A stretch of DNA of 64,000 nucleotides from Anadara kagoshimensis (taxonomy: Eukaryota > Mollusca > Bivalvia > Arcoida > Arcidae): the NCBI GenBank assembly GCA_021292105.1, contig CM037862.1, forward strand, positions 33,446,245 to 33,510,244, read 5' to 3'. Positions 34,390-46,794 of the stretch are shown one piece after another. The notes under the pieces are model-generated. The model was given only the letters and a program-made list of their open reading frames with translations, did not search any database and was not told the origin of the DNA. Numbering within the stretch: the stretch's first letter is position 1; every line of letters begins with the position of its first letter. The position numbers and the translations under genes are program-made.

Positions 34390-35550
34390 GTATTTTTATT
34401 GTTTGTGTAACACGACTGCTATATCATTGCGAAAAGTAATAATAGAGATACCACGCCCTACATTTAGTAAAAAATATACACACCTCGAGTTAAAAAAACC
34501 AAAAACGTGATAAGTTAGGAGATATAAATTTTCCAATAAAGATAGGTTGGATAGTTGAATCTTGTTTTACGTCAAAGTAGCAAATTTTCAGCTATTCGTG
34601 ACGAGACAATGCTATCTTTTAATATCATGGATAATTCTAAATATTTTCAATACCTATTGAATTCCTATGATGCACTCATTGTAGAAAACCTGGTGCATTC
34701 GGTAATGACACGCCTTTTGATGTTTAAGTCGGGTTGTTTAAACATAACCGAAGTCTGAATATCTCTTAAATTGATGTTTATTCTTCGTTTCCTTCTATAT
34801 TAAATTCATTCTTGATATGGTCCTTGGACGACACACACTGGAATATGATCTACATTTTTCGTACACCTTGTATGTGGTGTATGCTGAATATGAGTTGAAT
34901 TTAAAGCTGAATATGGGCCAAATCACTTGTAAAAATCAAACAACTTCTTTACACTAGAAAATCAATGAATGGTCTGCCAAACAATAGATTTAAAAAAAAC
35001 AATCAGAAAGAACCTTTGGCTAAAAGGAAGTGACCAAATAGTGGACAGGTAACTCCACAACACCTGATTAACCACAATAATCAGAATTAGATTAGCCTAT
35101 ACAGGACATCACAACAAGTGTAGACACACAGAACAACACATGTTTACAAAATAATAACTCAATACACAAAGCAAAACATTAACAATTTTTACACTGCCAT
35201 TCACATACATTGTGTGTATGAATACACCTAAATTTAAGATGGGTATTCCCATGACTATACAATCGGGATTTTTAATAAATTCAATATTTAACAGTTGTAT
35301 TATGACAATTAATATGAACTTGTAAATTTGAATAAAATTTTATGAAATATTATTTTGTTTTCAGCTTTCTTTTTTAAGCTGCCTATTACCTCACATGATC
35401 AATGAGTGGGCAGGAATTATCTTGATTGCGATATTGGTTGTTTCCAGAATGTTTACATTGCCGACAGATTCGGTATTTACCGGTTTTTCATTGTTATTTG
35501 TATAACGCAATAGAGAAGTTTGTAAAAAGAATGTTAGTAAAAATATTTAC
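34390..35550. other. Intergenic, nothing recognised
   Basis: AT-rich, no supported coding exon or known repeat family; the short ORF at 34555-34758 has no domain. Confidence 0.45.
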
Positions 35551-35553
35551 TAT

Positions 35554-35690
35554 AAGAATTCACTTTCTTTTTATTCCGGGACATCAGGTGATGACCAAGA
35601 TTTTAAAACTACCAAATCTTAAATGAACTGCTTCGCAGTAAAATCTAGGTCATCACTTGATGTTCCGGAATGAAAAGAAAGTCAATTCTT
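35554..35690. mobile_element. MITE with 40-bp inverted ends
   Basis: aagaattcactttctttt and its complement aaaagaaagtcaattctt form the ends; the match continues to gacatcaggtgatgacc against ggtcatcacttgatgt. 137 bp, no ORF. Confidence 0.75.
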
Positions 35691-35703
35691 ATGCCCAAGT
35701 CAC

Positions 35704-36282
35704 ACATTCACGGATCACCTCGCCGGTACCACTACAGATTAAATTTCACGGATGATCCCGGAAAAGCCAATTTTAATAGTCCTGCACGGATCCGATACAG
35801 ACGCACAACGATGTGTATGATATCCTTAGCCAAATACGTAATGTAACCGCACTAGCACGTAGTTAACCGAAACTAACCGTATAATCCTTGACGAGTTCGA
35901 GCTTAGTAATAAGCACGGACTAATACGGTTTTGATAGGGACTAGAACGGATCAGTATACGTTCTAATACAGGGCTGGGTAACTCGAAGCGCTCTTAGCAG
36001 TTACGAACACTTAACTCCGTTGTGTTATATAGGCATTAAGTATTCGTAACTGCTAAGAGAGCTTCGAGTTACCCAGCCCAGTTTAGTAAGGATATACTAC
36101 GGTTGTTTGATCCGTGGTCAAATTTTGAACATGTTCAAAAATTGTCATGGATATAGAAATACTACTACGAATGACTACGTTTGACTACGGCTACTATACG
36201 GAAAGCTACGGACAACTACAGATTCCCACGAATGATGCCGGATCGTATCCGTAGCTAATCAGGCGAGGTGATCTAGGAATGT
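35704..36282. mobile_element. Larger MITE hosting a nested MITE
   Basis: Ends acattcacggatcacctcgc and, reversed, acattcctagatcacctcgc. The interior is rich in ccgtag, tactacg and cggatc words. The 109-bp element at 35971-36079 sits near its middle. Confidence 0.6.
35971..36079. mobile_element. Nested 109-bp foldback MITE
   Basis: gggctgggtaactcgaagcg and its near-exact complement define about 44-bp arms around a 20-bp loop. Almost the whole element is stem. Confidence 0.8.
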
Positions 36283-36825
36283 ATGAATACCAATTTATAT
36301 TGTGCTTGAGTTTAACAATATTTATGGTTTGCCTTGAACTGGCTAGTGTGAACTTTCACTCGCCAAAAATGCCGCAGGTAAACAGATCACTCAATCTATT
36401 AATGTGTATTGATCATCGATCATAATTGATAACTAGAAATACGATATGAATTTCGATAAAAACTGCGAAAAATTGACATGTCGGTACTTTGAATTCCAGA
36501 ACATTCCGGACTTGACCTTTATACATCGGAAACGATAGAAATGTAGTAGGCAACAAAACACGGTCATCATCGATCGAATAATAGATTTAAAGTGCATTAT
36601 CCTAAGTTTATGGGCTTTTGAATAGATATAATTGTGTCTTCAAACTCGAAGTCGGATGTCTGGGGGAGTTTTGGACATCCTGTATATAAAAGATCAGGCG
36701 GATACGAAGACGCAATATTTAACGTATGTCATAACATAAGTTATTATATGACATCACATTGTTTGGAAATTGAGATGATATTGCGGTTTAATGTACACAA
36801 ACTAAAATTGATTTGGAACATTGGA

Positions 36826-37157
36826 GAGTTGAGTTGAGTAATGGTGTTTAACACCCCAGTCAATAATATTTCACTTATATGGAGACGTAGCCAGCTTTAG
36901 GCGAAGGTGCAGAAATTTTGCCTGTGCGTAGCGCTGATGCCATTATACATGGTTTTTAGCGTGTCAAGCCTACCGGGACACGGGACCTCGTTTATTTTAA
37001 GTTCCCATCCGAAAGAACCAAGGTTTTCATTTCGTAATACCGAGTGCTTTGCGAAAGAACAGTAACTACCCGCTTTTAAGTCTTGGGTCAGACCCGGTCG
37101 GGATTCGAACCCACAACCCCCACCTACAAAGCGAGCACTCTACCAACTGAGCTACCG
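36826..37157 (-). mobile_element. SINE family S1
   Basis: Reverse copy with complete head (ccaactgagctacc at the end), body and gagttgagtaatggtg tail end. Target duplication not evident. Confidence 0.82.
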
Positions 37158-37864
37158 TAATTGTATTTAATTGAAAGAGTTTTATATATTCGTGTATTAC
37201 CAATATATCATATATCGTATCGCGGACAGTTTATCGCGATGCATATCGTATCGTTGAGTTCTGAGTCTGTATCGTCCAAGTTTTAACTGGTATCATTCCA
37301 ACCAGTAAAGACCTATGCACAAGGAAAATAGCTTTATTTTTTAACAATGACTGAGGTCGAAGTCTAAGCGATGAGAAGCCTTGCTTTTAAAGGCTAACGC
37401 CTAATCACTCGGCACTGCTGTCCCTTTTCCTGTAATAGTTGTTAAGCACATTATCTCGTCACAACTTCTTTATATTAAAGTCCATTCACAATCCTTAAGA
37501 CTCTCGGTTTTGTGTAGATTTCTCTAAAACGAAACTTTTTACTGTAAAATAAAATAGTACATTAATTATATAATTCATGCCGTAATTTTTAATATTTTTT
37601 AACTTTTCTCCTTTTTGCCCCATACACCGAAATTTTTTGTCAATTTTGAACAATTGCTATTTTTTCTCAGTCATACATACAGGTAATCATTTATCTCCCA
37701 AAGGAAGGAAAACCAAGATTTTTCTTAAAAATTGGAAATGGAAGCTGCTTTTGACGACTGTTATAAAACGTCACATGAATAATCTTCATGGTCAAATGGT
37801 GTGTCATGACCTTGCACCATTGTCATATCTGAAAAGTCAAGGTCGAAAGAAAACATTAAATGTT

Positions 37865-37866
<2 letters not shown>

Positions 37867-37924
<58 letters not shown>
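37867..37924. repeat. (GA)n microsatellite
   Basis: About 58 bp of pure GA repeat. Confidence 0.95.
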
Positions 37925-37928
<4 letters not shown>

Positions 37929-38671
37929 ACTCTTAAGAGACAGTTCTAGTTTTATTATGAGCGTAAACGAGAAAAGCAATAAAATAATTAAAAAAAAAAT
38001 AAAATAATATATTTTATTAAATTTTATATAATTAATAAAACACGAAATAAAATGTTGAAAAATATACAAGTGCTTTATATAGAATATACAAGGTTTTTTT
38101 TTATTTTAAAGCTGACAAAAATATAAAACAAAAATATGCATTGACAAACAACTATTGTAAACGGACAAAAGTCAATCAAGTACCAATATGTCATGGTGTA
38201 AATAGGTATAGTACTAGTGCTACACAATGTTTTAAGAAAATGGCGATGAAAGGAGGATGTTTAAGTGGGCGATTTCCACAAGTTTAACCAGAAGGTTAAT
38301 AAAAAAGCCTAACAAGTTCGAACTAATTTGTGATATATACAAGCTAATTAAAATTTGTTGTTATTTGGCCTATTTGATTAATTCTACGATGTCATGACAA
38401 AATGTGATATACGAGGGCGTATCAATAAGTAACCAGCCGAACTCGTTTCTGGATGTACCTCTTTTTGCGATGTAATTGCTCTTTCGTCTGTATGTATTAT
38501 TAATAAATATTATTAAGTATTATAATATAAAAAAAACTTCGATATTATTCTTATAAACCACTTGTATATTCTTCAACATTTTATGTTATACATTTGTAAC
38601 ATTATTTAACACACCATTGATGTTGAATGTATATCTTATAATGCCATGGGCTGGAGGTCTCAAAGCAATAA

Positions 38672-38701
38672 AGTTATATATATATATATATATATATATA
38701 C
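38672..38701. repeat. (TA)n microsatellite
   Basis: About 30 bp of TA repeat inside the composite element. Confidence 0.9.
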
Positions 38702-39133
38702 AGATCCTTCCACAAAATAAGATCATTCCGTAATTTCCATAAAGAAAGTTCACCCCCTTTTTAAAATACTTTTACCATATTTTCTTAGCAATTTAGCAAT
38801 GTAAAGCAAATATCTACACAGTTTGAAATAAATTTTATAAACACTTGTCTCCCCTTAAATCTTTTCTAAAGAAAATTAGACAATATTTCCATGGAGAGAA
38901 AAATTGCTGCAAACGTTTTCTATTGTTTTTTGCTATTACAAATATATGTTTTTGATATTCATAATACCATGTCTGAATATAAATTATATTGTAAAGCTTT
39001 TGAGAAAATTACTCATAAGTATTGTCGGTAACAATTTGATACAGTCGACAGATACAGGAATAGAATTTCCCACCAAACACAAAATCAGACAAAGCAATGC
39101 CATAACCAGATTGATTAAAACATTTCATTAAGA

Positions 39134-39790
39134 GATAGAAGGTTAAAACTTACACAAATAAAGGCGAAGTTGTACAATACATTTAAGCTGAAAGTAGGTA
39201 AAACAACAACATCAAAAAGGTTACGAATGTTTGCCTTAAAGAGTTATGTTCCAGTAAGAACACATATTTTAAATAAAAGACAGAGAATGCTATGGCTTCA
39301 TTGGGCACTCGGACATCGTCAATGGTCACAGAAAAACTGGAACATTGACATATTTTCCGATGAATCAATATTTCGGTCTTATAACAACAGGCGAAATTTT
39401 AGGGTTCGACGAAGGTCTGATGAAAAGTACTTAAATCACTACATGCAGTTTACTGTGAAAACCCCTCTTCATGTCCAAGTATGGGACATACTATCAGCTA
39501 ACGGCATTGGTATATTGGAAAAGATAAAGGTAACACTTAATAGTGAATGGTACCAAAAAAACCCCAGTACTAAACGATATCTAAATACAATGTAAATGTC
39601 TTGTTTTCCCTGAAAGAGATTTTATTTTTCAACAAGATAAAGCCCCCGCACATCCGTCAAAATCAACAAGAGGTTTTTTGTTTGAGAGACAGATATCGGC
39701 CGTTTGTATGGCCGGGAAATTTACCCGATATGAATCCAACGGAAAATCTATGGAATGATTTAAAAAAAGAACGTTGCAATGGGCAATCTG
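39134..39790 (+). pseudogene. Tc1-like (DD34E) transposase pseudogene
   Basis: The reading frame runs DRRLKLTQIKAKLYNT through NKRQRMLWLHWALGHRQW to DIFSDESIF, which carries the first catalytic Asp. A stop at 39593 and a frame change follow; the next frame has FQQDKAPAHPS (second Asp, about 39645) and a further frame has WPGNLPDMNPTENLW (catalytic Glu, about 39735). The distance between second Asp and Glu is about 34, the Tc1 spacing. The N-terminal DNA-binding region is scrambled and the C-terminus is lost where R4-like sequence begins at 39811. At least two frameshifts, so not functional. Confidence 0.82.
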
Positions 39791-39810
39791 AAGACATCCA
39801 TTTTGCCACT

Positions 39811-39842
39811 GTAGGCGTGGTTGGCGAAACGTCAATTGAATA
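39811..39842. mobile_element. Half of an R4 MITE end
   Basis: gtaggcgtggttggcgaaac then gtcaattgaa matches the right end of R4. It directly follows the Tc1-like fragment and abuts the tail of the S3 SINE. Confidence 0.7.
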
Positions 39843-40184
39843 AGAGTGTACATCTAAGTTAAGAGTGATAAACTTATATCGGGACGTCACCAATTATATG
39901 TGATATGCCAGGATTTTTCCTTTGCAGTGCGCTAAGGACCATGTGGAGGGAAGGTTCTTTAGTGCGTCACGCCTAACATGACACAGGACATTGTTTTTAA
40001 AAGTCTCCGCTGAAGGACCCGTTTACCATTTTAAACATTTTATGCTAAGTGATTTGCGATAGAACATCGACTATTTCCAAATCTTGGTTAGACCGGTCAG
40101 GGTTTTGAACCCCGACATTCCACACACTGAGCAGCCACTCTATCAACTGAACTACCCAAGTGACACTTCTAACGGATCTGTTGT
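39843..40184 (-). mobile_element. SINE family S3
   Basis: Reverse tRNA-headed SINE: A-box complement atcaactgaactacc, B-box complement gggttttgaacccc, tail gatgtacactc complement at 39845. Beyond the head it carries the complement of acagatccgttagaag (40166-40181), which also forms the end of laccase exon 1. It interrupts the right arm of the composite element. Confidence 0.82.
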
Positions 40185-40222
40185 GCTCGCCCACGTACAT
40201 ACCTGATTAAACAACGCAATTG

Positions 40223-40422
40223 ACGGATCGACGGCCACGCCCACTATGTTCCGACAAAGGCCCGTCATGCTTGAATTACAGGTAAAAAGAATGAAAACTC
40301 GGCCTGAATTGTGCGATTTAATGACGTCACTGACACTAGAACGTCATTAGTTGCCGTGACGCTGCTTTGGTATCGTAATGGCGGCAAATGTCGGAACATT
40401 TTGGGCGTGGCCGGCGAAACGT
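40223..40422. mobile_element. R4 foldback MITE in the right arm of the composite element
   Basis: Ends acggatcgacggccacgccc and gggcgtggccggcgaaacgt. Left flank aattg, right flank taatttg. The related sequence at 63880 (ccacgcagtttgtcatgtga) has no insert and serves as empty site. Confidence 0.82.
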
Positions 40423-41109
40423 TAATTTGTCATGTGATCATAGTAAAATTAATCAAATAGACCAAATCAACAAGAAAATTTACTTAATTAGCTTGACTTC
40501 ATCGCAAATTAATTAATTAAAAAATTCCCTTGATGAAAGGGATTTTATGACGCTTCTGGTAAAACTTGTGCCAATCGCCCGCTTAAACTCCCTCCTTTCA
40601 TCGCCATTTTCTATATATATTGCCTTCGAGAAGAATACTTTTTTAATATGATAGTAGGCACGGACTATGCTGAGAGCGCAGCGAAATGATATTATGCATA
40701 AAATTATTTTAATAGTTTTTATATTTTAAATGAAATTTAATTTTAGGCTAGTTGTTTATAAATTTTAAAAAATCCAATCAGTTCCAAGCATAGTACTCAT
40801 ATTATATTAAACTTATATTCGTAAAGATGGCATTGACTAATACATAATTACAGTAAGTCTAAACATAAAAAATCACCAAACTTTTTCAGAAGGCACTTTC
40901 TCATACTAGAATCTAACGGAGTGGTTGAAACTTGATAACCAAGTAGTCTTCTCGTTTTCAACGTCACGGGAGTAGACATGATTAAAATTACTGACTGACA
41001 GTTAAATTCAATTTAAACAGTTAAAAACCTTTTAATAGTGAATTTATTGTAATGAATTCTGTATTAGTTGAGAAAGGGATAAAGTTAAATGGAAGCCTAT
41101 CCAGTATCA

Positions 41110-41605
41110 TCGGGCAGCCATCTTAGGATCCAGTAACCGTCAGCAATGTCTATCGTAACAATTTTGGTAGCCACTTAATTCAGAGCCAGTAACAGTTATT
41201 GGCAGTGTCCCAGAGGACAGTGTTTGGGAACCACTTAAGACATAGTAACAATATTGTCAGCGACATCATAAAGGACAGTTTCGGAGAGCCAGGTCAGATA
41301 CAGTAACAGTTATCAATAGTGTCCCACAGGGCAGTGTTAGAGAGAGACACAACAGATCCATGTAATGATTTTCAACAGTGTCATACAGAGAAGTAGCGTT
41401 GACCCAAGAAGCCACTTCAAATCCAGTTACAATTGTCAGGAATGTCCCACGTGCTAGTGTTTGGGAGCCACACCAGAGATCCAGTCGGTGATCAACAAGG
41501 CAGTGTTGGGAAGCAGGGGTGTTATACAGAACAGTGTGAGGCAGCTATGCACATCATGTCCAGTAACAATTTCTAACAGTGTTCTCACAGGACCCAAGGT
41601 TGTTT
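41110..41605. repeat. Degenerate minisatellite, about 62-bp unit
   Basis: Roughly eight units share ccagtaacagttatc, cagtgtccca, ggacagtgttggga and gccac. Units differ widely, so the array is old. No continuous reading frame. Confidence 0.7.
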
Positions 41606-41674
41606 AAAGTTAAGAAGTGGCAATGTTTGAGTGGCAAAACTGTACCACTGAAAAATGGTCCTTTAGGAAAATGA

Positions 41675-41680
<6 letters not shown>

Positions 41681-41750
<70 letters not shown>
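41681..41750. repeat. (TA)n microsatellite, interrupted
   Basis: Two TA runs broken by a single ttatat. Confidence 0.95.
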
Positions 41751-41754
<4 letters not shown>

Positions 41755-41759
41755 TCAGT

Positions 41760-42012
41760 TTGCAGTGCAGGACGGGTTCAGTTAGTGTGCCACGCCTGGC
41801 GTGACCTAATTCTACTTCTTTGGCTGCGAAAAGGTCTTATAACCAATATTTCCAGTATTATACTGTTGTGGGACATCAAGTTTTAATGTCTGTTCCAAAG
41901 GAAACCGTGCCATTCATTTCATTTCTGATACCGAGTGCTTGGCGAAAGAACAGTCACTACCTATTTTCAAGTCTTGGTCAGACTCCAGCTGAGGTTCGAA
42001 CCTACAACCATA
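41760..42012 (-). mobile_element. SINE family S1, decayed
   Basis: The stretch gagtgcttggcgaaagaaca (41934) through gaggttcgaacctacaacca is the reverse S1 head and upper body. The lower body is scrambled and interrupted. Confidence 0.6.
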
Positions 42013-43927
42013 TTGACGTCATATTCCCGCCATTAACAAAATAACTTTCACTGGATCGATCTGTATACGTTTTATTTTCATGGCATGGAAACACGATTTG
42101 TCTCGGGTAATTGAAACATAAGGTTTTTCCCTATCCAGTATAGTAAACCTTTCATGTCTTTACAATGTTTTAGCATTATCACGATAGGTTTACAGGACGA
42201 AAACACCATCTCACTCCGAGTCTGACTATATTCATCTGAACAACAATTATCTGGCGTTGAATTAACTGCTGCAGTGCATGCAAATTTTAAAACAATGTGT
42301 GTTTACTGTTTCAGATCAGAAGTTGGCAGTTGTATCACATATTTACAGGTACACAGGCTGGCAAGGAGCATAAATAGTTACGGTTAAATTTCAGAAAGTT
42401 TGCAGAAGAGGAGAAATCATGATATGGAAAATTACATAAAATGTTTTAATTTACACTTTTCAGACAGTAAATTACATTTTTTTTTAGAAATTTGAAAAGT
42501 TTTGCCACTTCAAGGGTTAGAGGTGGATTTTAAAAGCTAAAGTTCAATTTAGTTATTCAGAAACAGAGCAGTATTACAGGAGATGTTGTTGGCAGATATT
42601 GTGGTCCAGGTTGTAAAAGCACAAATTGCAAAAAACAATCTTGATAACAAAGATTATTGTACTACATGTATTAAGATTTACATTCCATATTTTCAAAGTC
42701 AATACATGTACATGTATTTTAGCTTTTTATGAAATTGATCACAATATAACCCATTCACTTTTATTGTGCAAGAATCTATGTAAATATCTTTTACTGTATT
42801 TCAATTTTAGCCAAACTTTAAATCATGGATCATTGCCGCACACATCATAGCCAGTTCTGACAGTCCCACAGTACCACCCTTGTGTGGTGGATGATGTTAT
42901 ACTGGTACTACATGAAATTATTCTGTTTTAATTAATTTTTTTGTTTATTTTCAAGAATACAGAATATGTGTAGTTTATTTGATTTTATGATACATCATAC
43001 ATGTATAATGTATTTATTTCAGATGATTTTCAGATAGCCAATACCTATACAGTTTATTTTCAGATTATTTATTCCTACAAGTTACTTTTTAATTCATTTT
43101 ATTTTAAGAAAACCTTTTTATATTTTTTTACAGGTGAAATGCGTATTTCAAATTTTATTTACAGATTTGCCAACATTATATTTTCAGATTATTCATAGAT
43201 AACTTTTTCATTTGTAGATTAAATATTATTAATGCTATTGCTATGCTAAAACATTAGTACTTACATTGAATATTATAATGACTATGTTTTTTGTTATTAC
43301 AGATAACATTACATGGTCAAGACACAGTACAATGTCAATAACTTGAGATGTTTTGCTTGCATATTTAAATTACCATTACTTTAAGGAAAAATAAATGCTA
43401 ACTTGACATAATAAATGCATAATTATTTTTGTGCATTACACTGGCACCTGTCCAACATAACCTCTGAAATGTTGGTAGGGACATGGCCTCTTACTGTATA
43501 GGTTTGAATGTCATTTAGGACAGTTTTTGTTTGAGAAAGTTGGTCAGTTTGTTGTGGAATGTCGTTGGTTTTCTTTGGGCTCTACAGTTTCCTCCCCATC
43601 TCTATATATGTTTGATAGTTAAAGAATCTTGACTTTTACTCTACTCCTTACCCAAAAGACATGAAGTATCCTCTGGACTGAAGGTAGATACATGAACTTA
43701 ATCCATGTGATTTTGGAGACAGTCAGAATTAGATTAATATTGCATCTGCGCATTAGTACTTTTGCTGCAAAAAGTCTACCAGCAGCATTTGATCTGTGAA
43801 AAAAAACTACAGAGACTACAGAATAAACTGTTACACACAGTAAAACTGATCTGACCACCATATAGCAAGAGATTTTAATTTCTAGTTATTAACTTAGGGT
43901 GTGGAAACAATATTTCTTCATTTTCCA
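42013..43927. other. Intergenic, nothing recognised
   Basis: AT-rich; no coding exon or repeat family that can be supported. Confidence 0.45.
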
Positions 43928-44053
43928 CTGTCATGTGCTGATTTTGAATTTTTATTTAAATAATGCATTCAAAATCAGCACATAGCAACTAGTTGTCATG
44001 TGCTGATTTTGAATTCATTATTTCAATAAAAATTCAAAATCAACACATGACAG
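43928..44053. repeat. 126-bp near-perfect palindrome
   Basis: ctgtcatgtgctgattttga at the left is mirrored by tcaaaatcaacacatgacag at the right. Each arm holds its own smaller inverted repeat (gctgattttgaat / attcaaaatcagc), and the centre is caactagttg. Probably a MITE. Confidence 0.85.
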
Positions 44054-44477
44054 TCACACTAAAAGGAAAATTATGTAACTTTCTCTTGTGTATCAAATTT
44101 GAAGAAATATTTCCCATGGAAAATAATTTTATTTGATTAAGATCCAAATGTTAAGTGAAGCCAATTTTTTTACATAGATTTTAATTGCCATTAGATATTG
44201 CAAAATAATTGAAACAGTTAAAATTGTACCCTAATAAAACAGATAATAGTGTATGATCTACAGTTTTGGACAATTCTAGGAATTTTTAAGAACATTTTTG
44301 CATATGTTTCTAATTTACGTTAATAGTCATTCTACTTTTCCCCCACATTAAAATGAATATCAATCAATAAAACAGTAAACTCACTTTATTTTTATTCGCA
44401 TACGTGCGAGAGACAGCGTAAACAAGGGAGATAATCATCACGAAAAACAAGACAAAACAGAAGCAACACCCGCTGAT

Positions 44478-44835
44478 TTCTTAACTGACAGAATCGCATC
44501 CCACATCGATTTCGGACATGTCTTTCATATGAATGTGTTCAGAAATGAATATATTTTCAGAATTGAATTATTAAAACCCATCATTTGTCCTAATATTTTA
44601 ATAATTTGTGTCTAAAGCACGAATGTCGGCCGACAGGTGTGAACCAAACCCCGCAAAAAGAGCCATACCTGCCGTTTTCTCAACTGACAGAATCGCATCC
44701 CACACCGATTTCGGACATGTCTTTCATATGAATGTGTTCAGAAATGAATATATTTTCAGAATTTAATTATTTGAACCCATCATTTGTCCCAATATTTTAA
44801 TAAATTGTGTCTAAAGCACGAATGTCGGCCGACAG
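44478..44835 (+). repeat. Tandem duplication, 159-bp unit, 199-bp period
   Basis: 44478-44636 and 44677-44835 are nearly identical, both starting ttctyaactgacagaatcgc and ending gaatgtcggccgacag. A 40-bp spacer separates them. Confidence 0.9.
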
Positions 44836-45756
44836 CTATGAAGTAACCCCCACTTTCAAGACGTATTTCTCGTAATTTTCTGTATATATTTGGTTCTTTT
44901 TCAGATGAAATAAAAGGAAAAAATATTTATTGTTAAAAATATTTGGTCGTTTCAAGTAACAACGATCCCATTTAATAGTATACTTAAATTTTCGAAACCT
45001 ACTACCATTTCCGATCACGTAGCAAAATTTGAAAGTCACGTGACTAAAGTGATTAAAAATCAGCCATATTCGAAGCAGGCCTTTCGACTGTATATGTGTG
45101 TGTGTCAAGTATGTGATTTTCTATAACATTTCTAGCGGTATATTTATGTGTAATATAAATATGAAAACATGAATTTTGTCTTCTTGCTGAGCCCTATTTA
45201 TATCCACCTTAAATGAGATGTAATTTATGGGAATTGCACTTAATGATAATGATATCATTTTCTTATCCGATGGCATCACAAGTATATGAGACGGTAAAAC
45301 AAAACAAGACAGTAATCAACTGGACCTTCAAATGATAAATACTTGGAAATTTAATTTTCAGTGACGTCTTTTCCAATCCTTGTTTTCTTCGATGACGTTC
45401 GATCAACAAAAGATACTGAGAATAGAGTACTCCATCATAATTGAATGAAATATAACCAAAAGGAATATTAATTGTTCTTTTTCTCCATCCCCTATTTTAA
45501 AAAAAGGTATTAATAATCGTGGTTTCAGTAATATTATCCAGCTGACAAGCTTACAAAAAACATATCAACATTCATAGAGATTTAATTTAGATTTCTTTTT
45601 GAAGGTCTTTTTCAAAAAGATCCTATATTAAGCAAAGATGCGACTTTAAATTACGCTTGCGTTGTACTTTTTTCTCGTGTCTTAAATAACCTTCATTCAA
45701 GACAACAGTGGGATTACAAATTCCGCCACGTCATTAAAAATACATATACATTAAGA
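44836..45756. other. Intergenic, nothing recognised
   Basis: No coding exon or repeat family supported. Confidence 0.45.
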
Positions 45757-46118
45757 AGTTGGTTGGTTAGCTAGTTGAACGTTGCTTAACGTCGCATCAG
45801 CTATTCGCGACAAGAACTATTTTACTAATCTCTATGGATTAATTTATGATCAAATTCGTGTATGCATGTGAAGTGCGAGTGTGTTGTATGGTCTGCGCAT
45901 GCCTGGTACTAGAGCGCACTCAGGGCGACTTTATGTTGCTAGCTCACCGAGTCAGTACACCACAGACAAGCGTACTTTACCCCCAGTCCATTATACTGAA
46001 ACCAGGTACACCAGTAAAGGCCAACGGCAAGGAATATTCATTTTACCACATGTGGTCTGAGCGGGACTCGAACTAGCGGTGAGAGACCCTGGATTTCATA
46101 AGGCCACCGCGACCTCCT
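45757..46118 (-). mobile_element. SINE family S2
   Basis: Reverse S2: tail complement ggttggttagctagttgaac, gttgcttaacgtcgcatcag, then head at the right end (gagcgggactcgaact, about 46060). The A-box part is damaged (aggccaccgcgacc). Confidence 0.8.
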
Positions 46119-46489
46119 CTTTTCTGTGGATGAGAATTCTACATGCATTTCCACACATAGAAGAACATCTTAAATTCCACCCCAATAGCCTATAATTGTC
46201 TTATCGCGTAGCCTAGTTCTCACATGAACAGATTCTAGGTGAACAATTTGTTGGCTTTACGATGGTTTGTGGATTTCACTGAATACTGCGACTTCCTCCA
46301 CAATCTTAGAACTAACTGCCTGGATATTAGTGGAAAAATATTCAGCTTCAACTCAAGTAAATAATAATAATAATAATTATAATAATTATAATAATTTTTA
46401 TTCTTAACAACAAAAATAATTGTTGGAAATTTTTTGAGGAATTTAAACTTAATCTTCAGAATCCTTAAAAAAACTAATGTGTACGCCAT

Positions 46490-46620
46490 ATATCATGCAA
46501 AGTATTTCTTGAGCTAATTTGGTTTTTAGATATTTTTCTAACCCTTTGGAAAAAAATTATGGTTTCACAACTTTGGTCCAAGCACTACTGATGCGGAATT
46601 GTAATCCGAAACTGCAGTGA
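46490..46620 (+). repeat. R1 repeat, 3' part
   Basis: caaagtatttcttgagctaa, ttggtccaagcactactgat and gcggaattgtaatccgaaac match R1. Confidence 0.6.
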
Positions 46621-46794
46621 TGTAATTTAGTTTAGTTAAAGGCTACATTTAAAACCGTATGTCAAACTTCAATTTTCCTTTAGTCAACTTTCCTTTTTTC
46701 ATTTAATTTACTTCACAATTAACACGCTATTGTAGAGCTTGTTCTCACTACGGAACTTAATACATCCAAGCAAGCTGCTTACAAATAAATTGTT

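Larger units (their letters stand above)
38235..40612. mobile_element. Composite element with long inverted repeats
   Basis: The left end from agaaaatggcgatgaaagga (38235) is matched in reverse by the right end (tcctttcatcgccattttct, ending 40612). Similarity with gaps runs about 190 bp (aagctaattaa, ctatttgattaattyta, catgacaaa). Directly inside the left arm is a mariner-type end (cgtatcaataagtaaccagc at 38420); the matching piece of the right arm is cut by a SINE. Inside lie a Tc1-like pseudogene, half an R4 MITE, one S3 SINE and one full R4. A second right arm of this family closes the window at about 63855-64000. Confidence 0.7.
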
